Positions 1-9,053 of a stretch of 64,000 bases of DNA are shown piece after piece. The translations under genes were made by a program, and so were the position numbers. The notes beneath the pieces were generated by a model. That model was not told the DNA's origin. It ran no database searches and worked only from the letters and a program-made list of their open reading frames with translations. Source of the DNA: Pelomonas sp. SE-A7 (lineage in GTDB: Bacteria > Pseudomonadota > Gammaproteobacteria > Burkholderiales > Burkholderiaceae_C). Numbering within the stretch: position 1 is the stretch's first letter; the number at the start of each line of letters is the position of its first letter. The stretch covers positions 1,798,001-1,862,000 of the forward strand of contig NZ_JAUASW010000001.1 in assembly GCF_030345705.1 (NCBI RefSeq). The letters run 5' to 3'.

Positions 1-3000
1 GTTGAGCTCATGCGCCACGCCCGCCACCAGATGCCCCATGGCCGCCAGCTTGCGCTGCTCCACCAGCTGGTGCTGCGCCTCCTGCAGCGCGTGGTACGCA
101 TCGGCGTTGTCCAGCGCCACGGCCGTGTAGGCGCCCAGGGTCTGCAGCATGTCCAGATGGGTCTTGTCGAAGGCATGCGCCTGATCGCTCAGCACGACCA
201 GCACGCCCATGGTCTCGCCCTTGATCTGCAAGGGCACATAGATCGCCGAGCGCGCAACGCTGGGCACGCTGCTGCCGTCGGCCAGCTCGACCTGCTGGCC
301 CGGACGCTCGCGCACCGCGGCATCCAGCAGCCGGATGTCCTGTTCGAACTCGCCAATCAGCAGGGGCCGGCCTTCTCGCACGCAACGGGCCGCCGGCTGC
401 TCGGCCGCGTCAAGGCTGCGGCGGTAGGGCTTGATCGCCTGGCCGCGATGGATCATGAAGTCGAACTCCACCACGCCCTCCTCCCGATTGACCAGGCCCA
501 CGCCGAAGGTGGTGGCCGGCATCAGCGATGCCACATGCTTGAACAGCGCGTTCTGGATCGCCGCCATGTCCAGCGACGCGGTCAGCTCGCGGCCGATCTC
601 GCTGAGCGTGGCGATTTGCTGGCGCTGGGCCTGCACCTCCGCCGTGCGCCGCGCCACTTCGGATTCCAGCCGCAGCTGCTCCCGCTTCAGCCCGCGCAGC
701 CGCAGCTGCCAGGCGCTGACCAGGCCGGCCAGCAGCAGCAAGCCCACCAGGCCACGGAACCAGGCCGACTTCCACCACGGCGGCAGCACCTCGACCTCCA
801 GCAGCTGGCGCGGCTCGCCCCAGACTCCGTCCGGGTTGGCCGCCTTGGCCATCAGCCGGAAATTGCCGGCATCCAGGTTGGTGTAAGTGGCCAGGCCCTG
901 GCCGGGCCGGCCTTCTATCCAGCGCTGGTCGAAGCCTTCCAGCTTCCAGGCGTAGCGGACCTGGCCGGGGCTGTAGAAATGCTGGGCCCGCAGGTCGAAG
1001 CTCACCATGCCCTCGCGATGGCTGAGCCGTACGGCCTGAGCCCGCTCCAGCACGCCCTGCACGCCCACATCGGCCAGGCTCTGGGCCGAGGGGTCGCTGC
1101 TGTCGGGCTTGTCCTCGGGCCTCGCATCGCGCAGCGAGCGGTTGTAGACCTGCAGGTCGGACAGCAGCACCTGCGGCGGCACCGCATTGCTGCTGTAGGC
1201 CGCCGGGTTGAACTGGATCACGCCGGACTGTCCGAAGAACAGCCGGCCCTGGGACCCCAGCGCCGCTGCACGCACCTGAATGCCACCCAGCAGGCGCCGT
1301 GCCAGGCCGTCGTAATGCCGGGCCTGCCGGCGCTCGGCATCCAGCCGCACCAGGCCGGCCGCGCTGGCGAACCACAGGCCGTCGTCCTGGTCGACCAGCA
1401 GGTTGCTGACCCCGCCAGCCGGCAAGCCCAGCACCTCGGTGACGGCCCGCGCCCGCCAGCGCCCGCCAGCGGCCGCGACCAGCTCGAACAAGCCGAACTC
1501 GGTCCCCATCCAGAGCCGGCCCCGTCGGTCCTGGGCCAAGGCCAGCACCTTCAACAGGTCGAGGTCCAGGCCGGGTATGTCGGCCAGCAAGGGCTGGACG
1601 AAGTGCTCGCCCGCCAGCAGGCGCAAGCCCCGGTCGGTGCCCACCCACAGGCGGCCCTCGCGATCGGGCAGCAAGGCGGTCACGGCGGATTCGCTCAACG
1701 TCGCCTTGCCGCCTTCGACCTGCACCGGCAAAGCCTGCACCTCGCCATTGGCCGCCACCTTGAGGACGCCATGGCGGCCGCCCAGCCACAGCTGGCCCGC
1801 GCCGTCCAGCTTCACCCGACGCACGGCCTTCAGCTTGCCGGTCCATTCGCCCAGCGGCGCCAGGCGCACCCGGGTTTCACCCACGGGTAGCAAGTACGCG
1901 CCGGTGTCGGCACCAATCCACAAGCCCCGGCCCGGCTGCCAGCTCAGCGCCTGCGCATAGCCCAGCGGCAGGTCACCGCTGTCCAGCGCCTGGGCCTGGC
2001 CGGTGTCCAGGGTCAGGCGCAGCACGCCGCCGCCATAGGTAGCGACCCAGACATGGTTGTCATCCTCGACCTCGATGGCATGCACGCTGAAGTCGGGCAG
2101 GGTGTCGGGCTCGCTGAACACCTGGGAGTAGCTGCGCCAGCCCTTCTGGCGCAGATCCGCCAGCGAAACCTGGCCGCTCCAGCTGCCAACCCAGAGCACG
2201 CCGCTGCGATCCTGGAAAAGGCCCGAGACCGAATCGGCGACCAGGCTCCGGGGCTGCGCCGGATGGTTGCGGAACTGCTCCGCCTTCGCACTGCCGCGAG
2301 GCACGCGCCACAGACCTTGGCTGCCGGTGCCTATCCAGACCGTGTCCTCGTCGTCGGCCATCACGGCATGGACCGACTTGCCGGCCAGGTCCAGGTTCTC
2401 AGGCAGCGGCAATTGCCGGCCGTCACGCAGGTCGATCAATTGCAGCCAGCCCCCGCCACCAACCCAGGCCCGGCCTTGCTTGTCCACACTCATGACCTCC
2501 ACGTCGGTCCTGCCCTTGGGCGGCCTGGCCAGCGGCCAGCGCTGGCTGATCCGGCCCTGATGATCGACATGAATCAGCTCGATGCCGGCCACCAGCCAGA
2601 CGCCGCCCTGGCCATCGGACTCCAGGCCGACCAGGTATGCACCGGCTTCGCCGCCAAACTTCTGCAAGCCTTCCAGCGGCACCGGCGTGAACTGCCGCTG
2701 CCTGGGCTCGTACAGCAGCAGCTCGAAGTAGGTCCGGGTCCAGATCTTGCCTTCCGTGGCCGGCTGCAAGCCGCGCAGGCCGCGATGGGCCACGCGCCGC
2801 TGACCCGGCAGCGCCACGCGCTCGTTGGCCTCGGTGTAGGTGTCGAAGACATTGAGGCCATCGGCCGTGGCCACCAGCAGCACGCGCTCGTCCTGCCACA
2901 TCAGCGCCTGGACCCAGGAATGGCTCAGCGAGCTGGCATTGCGCGCGTCATTGCGAAACAGCTTGCCGCGCCGGCCGTCGTAGCGGACCAGGCCGGAGCT

Positions 3001-3171
3001 GGTGCCCAGCCACATCTGGCCCAGCCGGTCCTGCACCGCGCATTGCATAGGGCCGCCCGCGCCCAGTTGCTCGGGCTGCAGGTGCTCGAAGCGCAGGGTC
3101 TGCAGGCCCGGACCTGCCCACGCGCCAAGGACCAGGCCTAGCCACAGGATCAGCATGCGGAGGGCAGGCAT
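1..3171 (-). CDS. Sensor histidine kinase with periplasmic two-component propeller (partial, C-terminus outside window)
   Basis: An open minus-strand frame of 1057 codons runs from ATG at 3171 off the left edge. A signal peptide (residues 1-19) is followed by many beta-propeller repeats of the Reg_prop type (recurrent GxxWxGT-like strings such as DTVWIGT and RLWVGT). A Y_Y_Y-like domain follows near 720-790, then one membrane helix (about 800-820), a short coiled coil, a GAF domain (about 855-1020) and the start of a HisKA domain. The H-box GHLVAGVAHELN ends at the edge, with the phospho-accepting His near residue 1054. The ATPase domain and any receiver domain lie outside the window. It is probably a hybrid or classical membrane sensor of an extracytoplasmic, perhaps carbohydrate-like, ligand; the ligand is not readable from sequence. 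A second ATG lies at 3156. Confidence 0.88.
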   Translation of the reverse strand, partial: MPALRMLILWLGLVLGAWAGPGLQTLRFEHLQPEQLGAGGPMQCAVQDRLGQMWLGTSSGLVRYDGRRGKLFRNDARNASSLSHSWVQALMWQDERVLLVATADGLNVFDTYTEANERVALPGQRRVAHRGLRGLQPATEGKIWTRTYFELLLYEPRQRQFTPVPLEGLQKFGGEAGAYLVGLESDGQGGVWLVAGIELIHVDHQGRISQRWPLARPPKGRTDVEVMSVDKQGRAWVGGGGWLQLIDLRDGRQLPLPENLDLAGKSVHAVMADDEDTVWIGTGSQGLWRVPRGSAKAEQFRNHPAQPRSLVADSVSGLFQDRSGVLWVGSWSGQVSLADLRQKGWRSYSQVFSEPDTLPDFSVHAIEVEDDNHVWVATYGGGVLRLTLDTGQAQALDSGDLPLGYAQALSWQPGRGLWIGADTGAYLLPVGETRVRLAPLGEWTGKLKAVRRVKLDGAGQLWLGGRHGVLKVAANGEVQALPVQVEGGKATLSESAVTALLPDREGRLWVGTDRGLRLLAGEHFVQPLLADIPGLDLDLLKVLALAQDRRGRLWMGTEFGLFELVAAAGGRWRARAVTEVLGLPAGGVSNLLVDQDDGLWFASAAGLVRLDAERRQARHYDGLARRLLGGIQVRAAALGSQGRLFFGQSGVIQFNPAAYSSNAVPPQVLLSDLQVYNRSLRDARPEDKPDSSDPSAQSLADVGVQGVLERAQAVRLSHREGMVSFDLRAQHFYSPGQVRYAWKLEGFDQRWIEGRPGQGLATYTNLDAGNFRLMAKAANPDGVWGEPRQLLEVEVLPPWWKSAWFRGLVGLLLLAGLVSAWQLRLRGLKREQLRLESEVARRTAEVQAQRQQIATLSEIGRELTASLDMAAIQNALFKHVASLMPATTFGVGLVNREEGVVEFDFMIHRGQAIKPYRRSLDAAEQPAARCVREGRPLLIGEFEQDIRLLDAAVRERPGQQVELADGSSVPSVARSAIYVPLQIKGETMGVLVVLSDQAHAFDKTHLDMLQTLGAYTAVALDNADAYHALQEAQHQLVEQRKLAAMGHLVAGVAHELN

Positions 3172-3225
3172 GGCGCCAGCCTAGCGGCAAAGCGCGCGGC
3201 CCTCCAGTGGCGGGCAGCCCTCGAA

Positions 3226-4773
3226 TCAGAGGGTGCTGAAGACCCGCATCGCCACCAGGCCCAGCACGAAACCCAGGCCGACGAGGACCAGGGTCTGCAG
3301 CAGCCGGTTGGTGCGGCGCTGCTCCAGCAAGAGCGCCCGCAGCAGTTCGCCGTCCTGTGGCCCGGCCTGGCGCTTCAGCGATTCGTGCAGCAGCCGCGGC
3401 AGCTCGGGCAGGAACTGGGCAAAGCGCGGCGCTTCCTTCTTCAGCTGGCTGACCAGGGCGCGCCAGCCGATCTGCTCGTCCATCCAGCGCTCCAGGAAGG
3501 GCTTGGCCGTGGCCCAGAGGTCCAGCTCGGGGTCGAGCTGGCGGCCCAGGCCCTCGATGTTCAGCAGCGTCTTCTGCAGCAGCACCAGCTGGGGCTGGAT
3601 CTCGACGTTGAAGCGGCGCGAGGCCTGGAACAGGCGCATCAGCACCTGGCCCAGCGAGATGTCCTTCAGCGGCCGGTCGAAGTGCGGCTCGCAGACGGCG
3701 CGCACCGCGCTTTCCAGCTCGTCGACCCGGGTGTCGGCCGGCACCCAGCCCGACTCGATGTGCAGCTCGGCCACGCGCTTGTAGTCGCGCTGGAAGAAGG
3801 CCACGAAGTTCTGCGCCAGGTAGTCCTTGTCGTTCTCGCTGAGCGTGCCGATGATGCCGAAGTCCAGCGCGATGTAGCGGCCGAAGGTCTCCGGCGCCAG
3901 GCTGACCTGGATGTTGCCCGGGTGCATGTCGGCATGGAAGAAGCCGTCACGGAACACCTGGGTGAAGAAGATGGTGACGCCATCGCGGGCCAGCTTCTTG
4001 ATGTCGATGCCGGCCTCCCTGAGGCGCTGCATCTGCGAGATCGGCACGCCGACCATGCGCTCCATCACGATGACGTCCTGGGTGCAGAGCTCCCAGATCA
4101 TCTCGGGCACCATGACCAGCTGCAGGTCGTCCATGTTGCGGCGCAGCTGGGCGGCATTGGCGGCCTCGCGCACCAGGTCCAGCTCGTCGTGCAGGTAGGT
4201 GTCGAACTCGGCCACGACCTCGCGCGGCTTCAGGCGACGGCCGTCGGCCGAGAGCCGCTCGACCCAGCCGGCCAGCGTCCGCATCAGCGCCAGGTCGTCC
4301 TCGATCACGTCCAGCATGCCGGGCCGCAGCACCTTGACCGCCACCTCGCGGCCGTCCTTGAGCACCGCGAAATGCACCTGGGCGATGGAAGCGCTGGCCA
4401 CCGGCTGGTCCTCGAAGCTGGCGAACAGCTCCTCGATGCGGCGGCCGAAGGCCTGTTCGATCAGGGCCCGCGAACGGGCGGCGTCGAAGGGCGGCACGCT
4501 GTCCTGCAGCTTGGCCAGCTCGCCGGCGATGTCGGCCGGCAGCAGGTCGCGCCGGGTCGACAGCACCTGGCCGAACTTGACGAAGATAGGCCCCAGCCGC
4601 TCCAGCGCCAGGCGCAGGCGCACGCCGCGCGGCTCGTTCCAGCGGCGGCCGAAGGACACGATGCGGTGCAGCCAGCGCATGCGCCGGCCGCTGAAGGCCG
4701 CCAGGGCCAGCTCGTCCAGGCCGAAGCGCCGGAGGGTCCAGGCGATGACCAGCAGCCGGGCCAGGTACCTCAT
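3226..4773 (-). CDS. ubiB: UbiB, ubiquinone biosynthesis atypical kinase/ATPase
   Basis: This 515-residue ABC1/ADCK/UbiB family protein is needed for aerobic ubiquinone synthesis. Visible signatures are the KxGQ motif (KFGQ, 66-69), the alanine-rich nucleotide loop ASASIAQVH (126-134), the VAVKV lysine (K147), HADMHPGNI (280-288) and the metal-binding DFG (304-306). A C-terminal hydrophobic helix (about 490-512) anchors it to the inner membrane. Its start overlaps the ubiJ stop by 4 bases (ATGA), so the two are translationally coupled. In E. coli the neighbouring gene is ubiE; here ubiE lies about 17 kb away on the same strand. Confidence 0.95.
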   Translation of the reverse strand: MRYLARLLVIAWTLRRFGLDELALAAFSGRRMRWLHRIVSFGRRWNEPRGVRLRLALERLGPIFVKFGQVLSTRRDLLPADIAGELAKLQDSVPPFDAARSRALIEQAFGRRIEELFASFEDQPVASASIAQVHFAVLKDGREVAVKVLRPGMLDVIEDDLALMRTLAGWVERLSADGRRLKPREVVAEFDTYLHDELDLVREAANAAQLRRNMDDLQLVMVPEMIWELCTQDVIVMERMVGVPISQMQRLREAGIDIKKLARDGVTIFFTQVFRDGFFHADMHPGNIQVSLAPETFGRYIALDFGIIGTLSENDKDYLAQNFVAFFQRDYKRVAELHIESGWVPADTRVDELESAVRAVCEPHFDRPLKDISLGQVLMRLFQASRRFNVEIQPQLVLLQKTLLNIEGLGRQLDPELDLWATAKPFLERWMDEQIGWRALVSQLKKEAPRFAQFLPELPRLLHESLKRQAGPQDGELLRALLLEQRRTNRLLQTLVLVGLGFVLGLVAMRVFSTL

Positions 4774-5300
4774 GGGTTCTTGCGGGCCCCGAAGCCGGCA
4801 GCGCCTTGTGCCACGCCGGCCAGCTGGCTCAGTGCCGCAGTAGCGGCCTGGCCGAAGCGCGCCAGTTGCTGGGCCGCCAGCGGACCGACCAGGCTGGCCA
4901 GGTCGTCGGCGATATCCCAGCGCAGATTGGCCATCAGCCAGTTGACCTCGCCGGCCAGGGCCGCGTCACCCTGAACGGTGACACGCGGCTTGACGCCGCT
5001 GAACGCGCCCAGGGCCATGGCGGCCGGATTGCTGGCGTCCAGCTCGACCCGCAGGTCGGGCTGGGCCGGCACCGCATCCAGCCGCTCGAAAAGGCCGGCC
5101 GGCGTGACCTGCAGGGCCAGGTCGGGCGCCGCGGGCAGCAGCGACGGCCAGCCGCCGAGGCTGATCACCAGGCTGCGGCCCGACTGCGGCTTGAGGCGCT
5201 CGGTGGCCACGCTTTCGCGCGACAGCACATGGTTGATGAGCAGAACCAGGCGCTCCTGCACGGCAGGGGCCAGGGCTTGGGACCATTGATCAAAAGGCAT
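4770..5300 (-). CDS. ubiJ: UbiJ, SCP2-domain ubiquinone biosynthesis accessory factor
   Basis: The 176-residue product starts MPFDQWSQAL and carries an SCP2-like lipid-binding fold in its N-terminal half. UbiJ binds ubiquinone intermediates and scaffolds the soluble Ubi complex in well-studied bacteria. The identification rests on the SCP2-type sequence, the length (E. coli UbiJ is about 200 residues) and the ATGA overlap with ubiB. The ATG at 5300 was chosen because the same frame stays open far upstream only as a shadow of the plus-strand sugar genes. It is divergent from galE, with a 129-base shared upstream region. Confidence 0.85.
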   Translation of the reverse strand: MPFDQWSQALAPAVQERLVLLINHVLSRESVATERLKPQSGRSLVISLGGWPSLLPAAPDLALQVTPAGLFERLDAVPAQPDLRVELDASNPAAMALGAFSGVKPRVTVQGDAALAGEVNWLMANLRWDIADDLASLVGPLAAQQLARFGQAATAALSQLAGVAQGAAGFGARKNP

Positions 5301-5393
5301 CGGGGCATTGTAGGCAGCCCGCCGGGACGGGGATTTGCCACAGATAGGCCCCGGCGAGGCAGCGCCGCTGAGAGAGAATCCGCGCGCAAGCCT

Positions 5394-5409
5394 CCCGGGG
5401 CACCCCGGG
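5394..5409 (+). other. Perfect hairpin in galE leader
   Basis: CCCGGGG and CCCCGGG pair perfectly around a 2-base CA turn, 21 bases before the galE start. No T-tract follows, so it is not an intrinsic terminator. It may affect translation or mRNA stability, or be chance in GC-rich DNA. Confidence 0.3.
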
Positions 5410-5429
5410 CGCCAACGAGCATCATCCCC

Positions 5430-6449
5430 ATGAGCAGCAACCCCAAGATCCTCCTGACTGGCGCCACCGGCTACATCGGCTCCCACACCTGGCTGGCCCT
5501 GCTGGCTGCGGGCTTCGACGTGGTCGGCGTGGACGACTTCTCCAACAGCTCGCCGGCCGTGCTGCCGCGCATCGCCCAGTTGTCCGACCAACAGCCGCAG
5601 TTCGAATGCGCGGACGTCGGCGATGCCGAGGCCATGCAGGCGCTGTTCGCCAAGCATGCCTTCGAGGCCGTGGTCCATTTCGCCGCCTACAAGGCCGTGG
5701 GCGAATCGACCGAGAAGCCGCTGGACTACTACCGCAACAACCTCGGCGGCCTGCTGACCATCTGCGAGACCATGGCCTCGCATGGCTGCCGCCGCATCGT
5801 CTTCAGCTCCAGCGCCACGGTCTACGGCACGCCGGAGCAGTTGCCGCTGCGCGAGGACGCGCCGGTGTCGGCGGTCAACCCCTACGGCCAGACCAAGCTG
5901 ATAGGCGAGACCATCCTGCGCGACATTGGCGCCGCCGACCCGCGCTGGCAGACCGCCTGCCTGCGCTACTTCAACCCGGTCGGTGCCCACGAGAGCGGCG
6001 AGATCGGCGAGGACCCGCGTGGCATCCCGAACAACCTGATGCCCTACGTGGCCCAGGTCGCCGTGGGCCGCCGGGACGTGCTGAAGGTCTTCGGCAACGA
6101 CTACGACACGCCCGACGGCACCGGCGTGCGCGACTACATCCACGTGGTCGACCTGGCCGAGGGCCATGTGGCGGCGCTGCGCTTCCTGCTCGGCGGCCAT
6201 GAGTCGATCACGGTCAACCTGGGCACCGGCCAGGGCTACAGCGTGCTGGACGTGGTGCGCGCCTACGAGGCGGCCAGCGGCAAGCCCGTGCCCTTCGAAT
6301 TTGCGCCGCGCCGCGCCGGCGACGTGGCCGCCTGCTGGGCCGACCCGCAGCTGGCCGCCGACAAGCTGGGCTGGCGCGCCAGCCGCGACCTCCAGACCAT
6401 GTGCAGCGACAGCTGGCGCTGGCAGAGCCAGAACCCGGAGGGGTTCTGA
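5430..6449 (+). CDS. galE: UDP-glucose 4-epimerase GalE
   Basis: This 339-residue extended SDR enzyme interconverts UDP-glucose and UDP-galactose. It shows the NAD-binding GATGYIG motif (11-17), the SSSATVYG serine region (126-133) and the catalytic Tyr-Lys pair YGQTK (Y152, K156). The GalE-type RYFNPVGAH and DGTGVRDYIHVVDLA strings are also present. The ATG at 5430 begins MSSNPKILL; the open frame upstream has no family similarity. It opens a plus-strand run of sugar-nucleotide genes, so its likely role is supplying UDP-galactose for surface polysaccharide. Confidence 0.95.
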   Translation: MSSNPKILLTGATGYIGSHTWLALLAAGFDVVGVDDFSNSSPAVLPRIAQLSDQQPQFECADVGDAEAMQALFAKHAFEAVVHFAAYKAVGESTEKPLDYYRNNLGGLLTICETMASHGCRRIVFSSSATVYGTPEQLPLREDAPVSAVNPYGQTKLIGETILRDIGAADPRWQTACLRYFNPVGAHESGEIGEDPRGIPNNLMPYVAQVAVGRRDVLKVFGNDYDTPDGTGVRDYIHVVDLAEGHVAALRFLLGGHESITVNLGTGQGYSVLDVVRAYEAASGKPVPFEFAPRRAGDVAACWADPQLAADKLGWRASRDLQTMCSDSWRWQSQNPEGF

Positions 6450-6527
6450 AGAGGGCTTTTGACGGCAGGTGCCGGCAAAGCTTTTCCGGCGATTGAACGC
6501 CCTACGCCTGCCCACAATAGGACGAGC

Positions 6528-7985
6528 ATGAGCAGCGACAAGAACGTCAAAACGATCCAGGTCCAGCCGGTCATCATGGCCGGCGGCAGCGGCACGCGGC
6601 TGTGGCCGCTGTCGCGCGCCGGCTATCCCAAGCAGTTCCTGGTGCTGTCGGGCAACGAGAGCCTGTTCCAGCAGGCCGCCCGCCGCCTGGCCGACCTGGG
6701 CGCTGCCGACATCGCCACCACGGCGCCACTGATCGTCGGCAATGAGGAGCACCGCTTCCTGCTGCTGGACCAGCTGCGCGAGACCGGCATCGAGCCCGGC
6801 GCCGCCCTCTTGGAGCCCTGCGGCCGCAACACCGCACCGGCCGTGACCCTGGCCGCGCTGGCCGCCGTCGAAGGCGGTGACGATCCGGTGCTGGTGGTGA
6901 CGCCGGCCGACCAGACCCTGACCGACCCGGCCGCCTTCAAGGCCGCGATGCAGCAGGCGGTGCGCGAAGCCGCCGGCGGTGCCATCGTCATCTTGGGCAT
7001 CAAGCCCGAGCGGCCCGAGACCGGCTACGGCTACATCCGCGCCGAGGCCGACGGCAGCGGACTCAAGGTTGCCGCCTTCGTCGAGAAGCCTGATGCCGCC
7101 ACCGCCCAGAAGTACCTGGACAGCGGCGACTACAGCTGGAACGCCGGCATGTTCGTGCTGCGCGCCAGCACCTGGCTGGCGGCCCTGGGCCAGTTCCGTC
7201 CGGACATCCTCGAAGCCACCCGCGCCGCCTGGACCGCCCGCAGCACCGACGCCAAGTTCATCCGCCCCGGCAAGGCCCAGTTCGCCGCCGTGCCCAGCGA
7301 GTCCATCGACTACGCCGTGATGGAGCGCTGCCCCGGCAGCGCCTTCCTGCTCCGCATGGTGAGCCTGTCGGCCGGCTGGAACGACCTGGGCGCCTGGGAG
7401 GCGGTCTGGCTGGTGGCCGACAAGGACGCCGAGGGCAATGCCTCGGTGGGCGACGCCATCGTCAAGCAGAGCCGCAACACCTTCGTCCATGCGACCAGCC
7501 GCCTGGTCAGCGTGGTCGGTCTGGAAGACGTGGTCGTGGTCGAGACGCCGGATGCGGTGCTGGTCACCGACCGCTCGCGCAGCCAGGAGGTCAAGGCCAT
7601 CGTCGGCCAGCTGCATGCACAGAACCGCGGCGAGCTGGACTTGCCACGCAAGGTCCACCGCCCCTGGGGTTGGTACGACAGCATCGACCACGGTGAACGC
7701 TTCCAGGTCAAGCGCATCATGGTCAAGCCCGGTGCCTCGCTGAGCCTGCAGATGCACCACCACCGCGCCGAGCACTGGATCGTGGTCTCGGGCACGGCCG
7801 AGGTCACCAACGGCGACCAGATCTTGCTGATCAGCGAGAACCAGAGCACCTACATCCCGCTGGGCCAGAAGCACCGGCTGCGCAACCCCGGCAAGGTGCC
7901 GCTGGAAATCATCGAGGTGCAGTCCGGCACCTACCTCGGCGAAGACGACATCGTCCGCTTCGACGACACCTATGGCCGCAGCTGA
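6528..7985 (+). CDS. manC: Mannose-1-phosphate guanylyltransferase / mannose-6-phosphate isomerase (type II PMI)
   Basis: This 485-residue bifunctional enzyme (ManC/AlgA/XanB family) makes GDP-mannose. The N-terminal nucleotidyltransferase domain has GGSGTRLWPLSR (19-30), the FVEKPD sugar-phosphate motif and YSWNAGMF. The C-terminal cupin carries the type II isomerase signature LSLQMHHHRAEHW near residue 405-418, with metal-binding histidines. The start at 6528 gives MSSDKNVK. It lies 78 bases after galE and 9 bases before rmlB, so it is probably co-transcribed. No GDP-mannose dehydratase or glycosyltransferase gene is in the window, so the polymer it serves is not known. Confidence 0.93.
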   Translation: MSSDKNVKTIQVQPVIMAGGSGTRLWPLSRAGYPKQFLVLSGNESLFQQAARRLADLGAADIATTAPLIVGNEEHRFLLLDQLRETGIEPGAALLEPCGRNTAPAVTLAALAAVEGGDDPVLVVTPADQTLTDPAAFKAAMQQAVREAAGGAIVILGIKPERPETGYGYIRAEADGSGLKVAAFVEKPDAATAQKYLDSGDYSWNAGMFVLRASTWLAALGQFRPDILEATRAAWTARSTDAKFIRPGKAQFAAVPSESIDYAVMERCPGSAFLLRMVSLSAGWNDLGAWEAVWLVADKDAEGNASVGDAIVKQSRNTFVHATSRLVSVVGLEDVVVVETPDAVLVTDRSRSQEVKAIVGQLHAQNRGELDLPRKVHRPWGWYDSIDHGERFQVKRIMVKPGASLSLQMHHHRAEHWIVVSGTAEVTNGDQILLISENQSTYIPLGQKHRLRNPGKVPLEIIEVQSGTYLGEDDIVRFDDTYGRS

Positions 7986-7994
7986 GAAGTCACC

Positions 7995-9050
7995 ATGAGC
8001 ATCCTCGTCACCGGCGGCGCCGGCTTCATCGGCAGCAACTTCGTCCTGGACTGGCTGGCCCAGAGCGACGAACCCGTCGTCAACCTGGACGTGCTGACCT
8101 ATGCCGGCAACCCCGAGAACCTGCAGGCGCTGCAGGGCGATGCCCGCCATGTCTTCGTGCAAGGCGACATTTGCGACCGCGCCCTGGTCGACAAGCTGCT
8201 GGCCGAGCACCAGCCCCGCGCCATCGTCCACTTCGCGGCCGAGAGCCATGTGGACCGGTCCATCCACGGCCCCGGCGCCTTCGTCAAGACCAATGTGGAA
8301 GGCACGTTCACGCTGCTGGAAGCGGCCCGCGCCTACTGGAACGGCCTGGACCAAGCCGGCCAGCAGGGCTTCCGCTTCCACCATGTCTCGACCGACGAGG
8401 TCTACGGCTCCTTGAAGAAGGACGACCCGCCGTTCGCCGAGACCAACGCCTACGAGCCCAACAGTCCCTACTCGGCCAGCAAGGCCGCCAGCGACCACCT
8501 GGTGCGCGCCTGGCACCACACCTACGGCCTGCCGGTGCTGACCACCAACTGCTCGAACAACTACGGGCCTTATCACTTCCCCGAGAAGCTGATCCCGCTG
8601 ATGATCGTCAACGCCCTCGCGGGCAAGCCACTGCCGGTCTACGGCGACGGCCAGCAGATCCGCGACTGGCTCTACGTCAAGGACCATGCGGCCGCGATCC
8701 GCGCCGTGCTGGCCGGTGGCCGGGTCGGCGAGGTCTACAACGTGGGCGGCTGGAACGAGATGGCCAACATAGCCATCGTCAAGACGGTGTGCCGCCTGCT
8801 GGACGAACTGCGCCCTTCGAGCGAAGGCCCCTACGAGCGCCTGATCACCTACGTCAAGGACAGGCCCGGCCACGACCGCCGCTACGCCATCGACGCCCGC
8901 AAGATCGAGCGCGAACTGGGCTGGCGCCCGGCCGAGACTTTCGAGACCGGCATCCGCAAGACGGTGCAGTGGTACCTGGACAACCCGGACTGGGTGGCCC
9001 ATGTGCAGAGCGGCTCCTACCGCGAGTGGCTCAGCAAGCAATACGGCTGA
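7995..9050 (+). CDS. rfbB: dTDP-glucose 4,6-dehydratase RmlB
   Basis: This 351-residue SDR enzyme catalyses the second step of dTDP-L-rhamnose synthesis. Motifs are GGAGFIGSN (7-15), HFAAESHVDRS, the catalytic STDEVYGSL stretch near residue 131 and YSASKAASD (Tyr near 158). The full 351-residue length matches the family. It is followed 3 bases later by rmlD. The order rmlB-rmlD-rmlA-rmlC is one of the common arrangements, and all four rhamnose genes are intact. Confidence 0.96.
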   Translation: MSILVTGGAGFIGSNFVLDWLAQSDEPVVNLDVLTYAGNPENLQALQGDARHVFVQGDICDRALVDKLLAEHQPRAIVHFAAESHVDRSIHGPGAFVKTNVEGTFTLLEAARAYWNGLDQAGQQGFRFHHVSTDEVYGSLKKDDPPFAETNAYEPNSPYSASKAASDHLVRAWHHTYGLPVLTTNCSNNYGPYHFPEKLIPLMIVNALAGKPLPVYGDGQQIRDWLYVKDHAAAIRAVLAGGRVGEVYNVGGWNEMANIAIVKTVCRLLDELRPSSEGPYERLITYVKDRPGHDRRYAIDARKIERELGWRPAETFETGIRKTVQWYLDNPDWVAHVQSGSYREWLSKQYG

Positions 9051-9053
9051 TCG

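Noticed and set aside
5394..5409. galE leader hairpin as a riboswitch or terminator
   Set aside because: It has no T-run, no known aptamer pattern and a 2-base turn; it was kept only as a simple hairpin.
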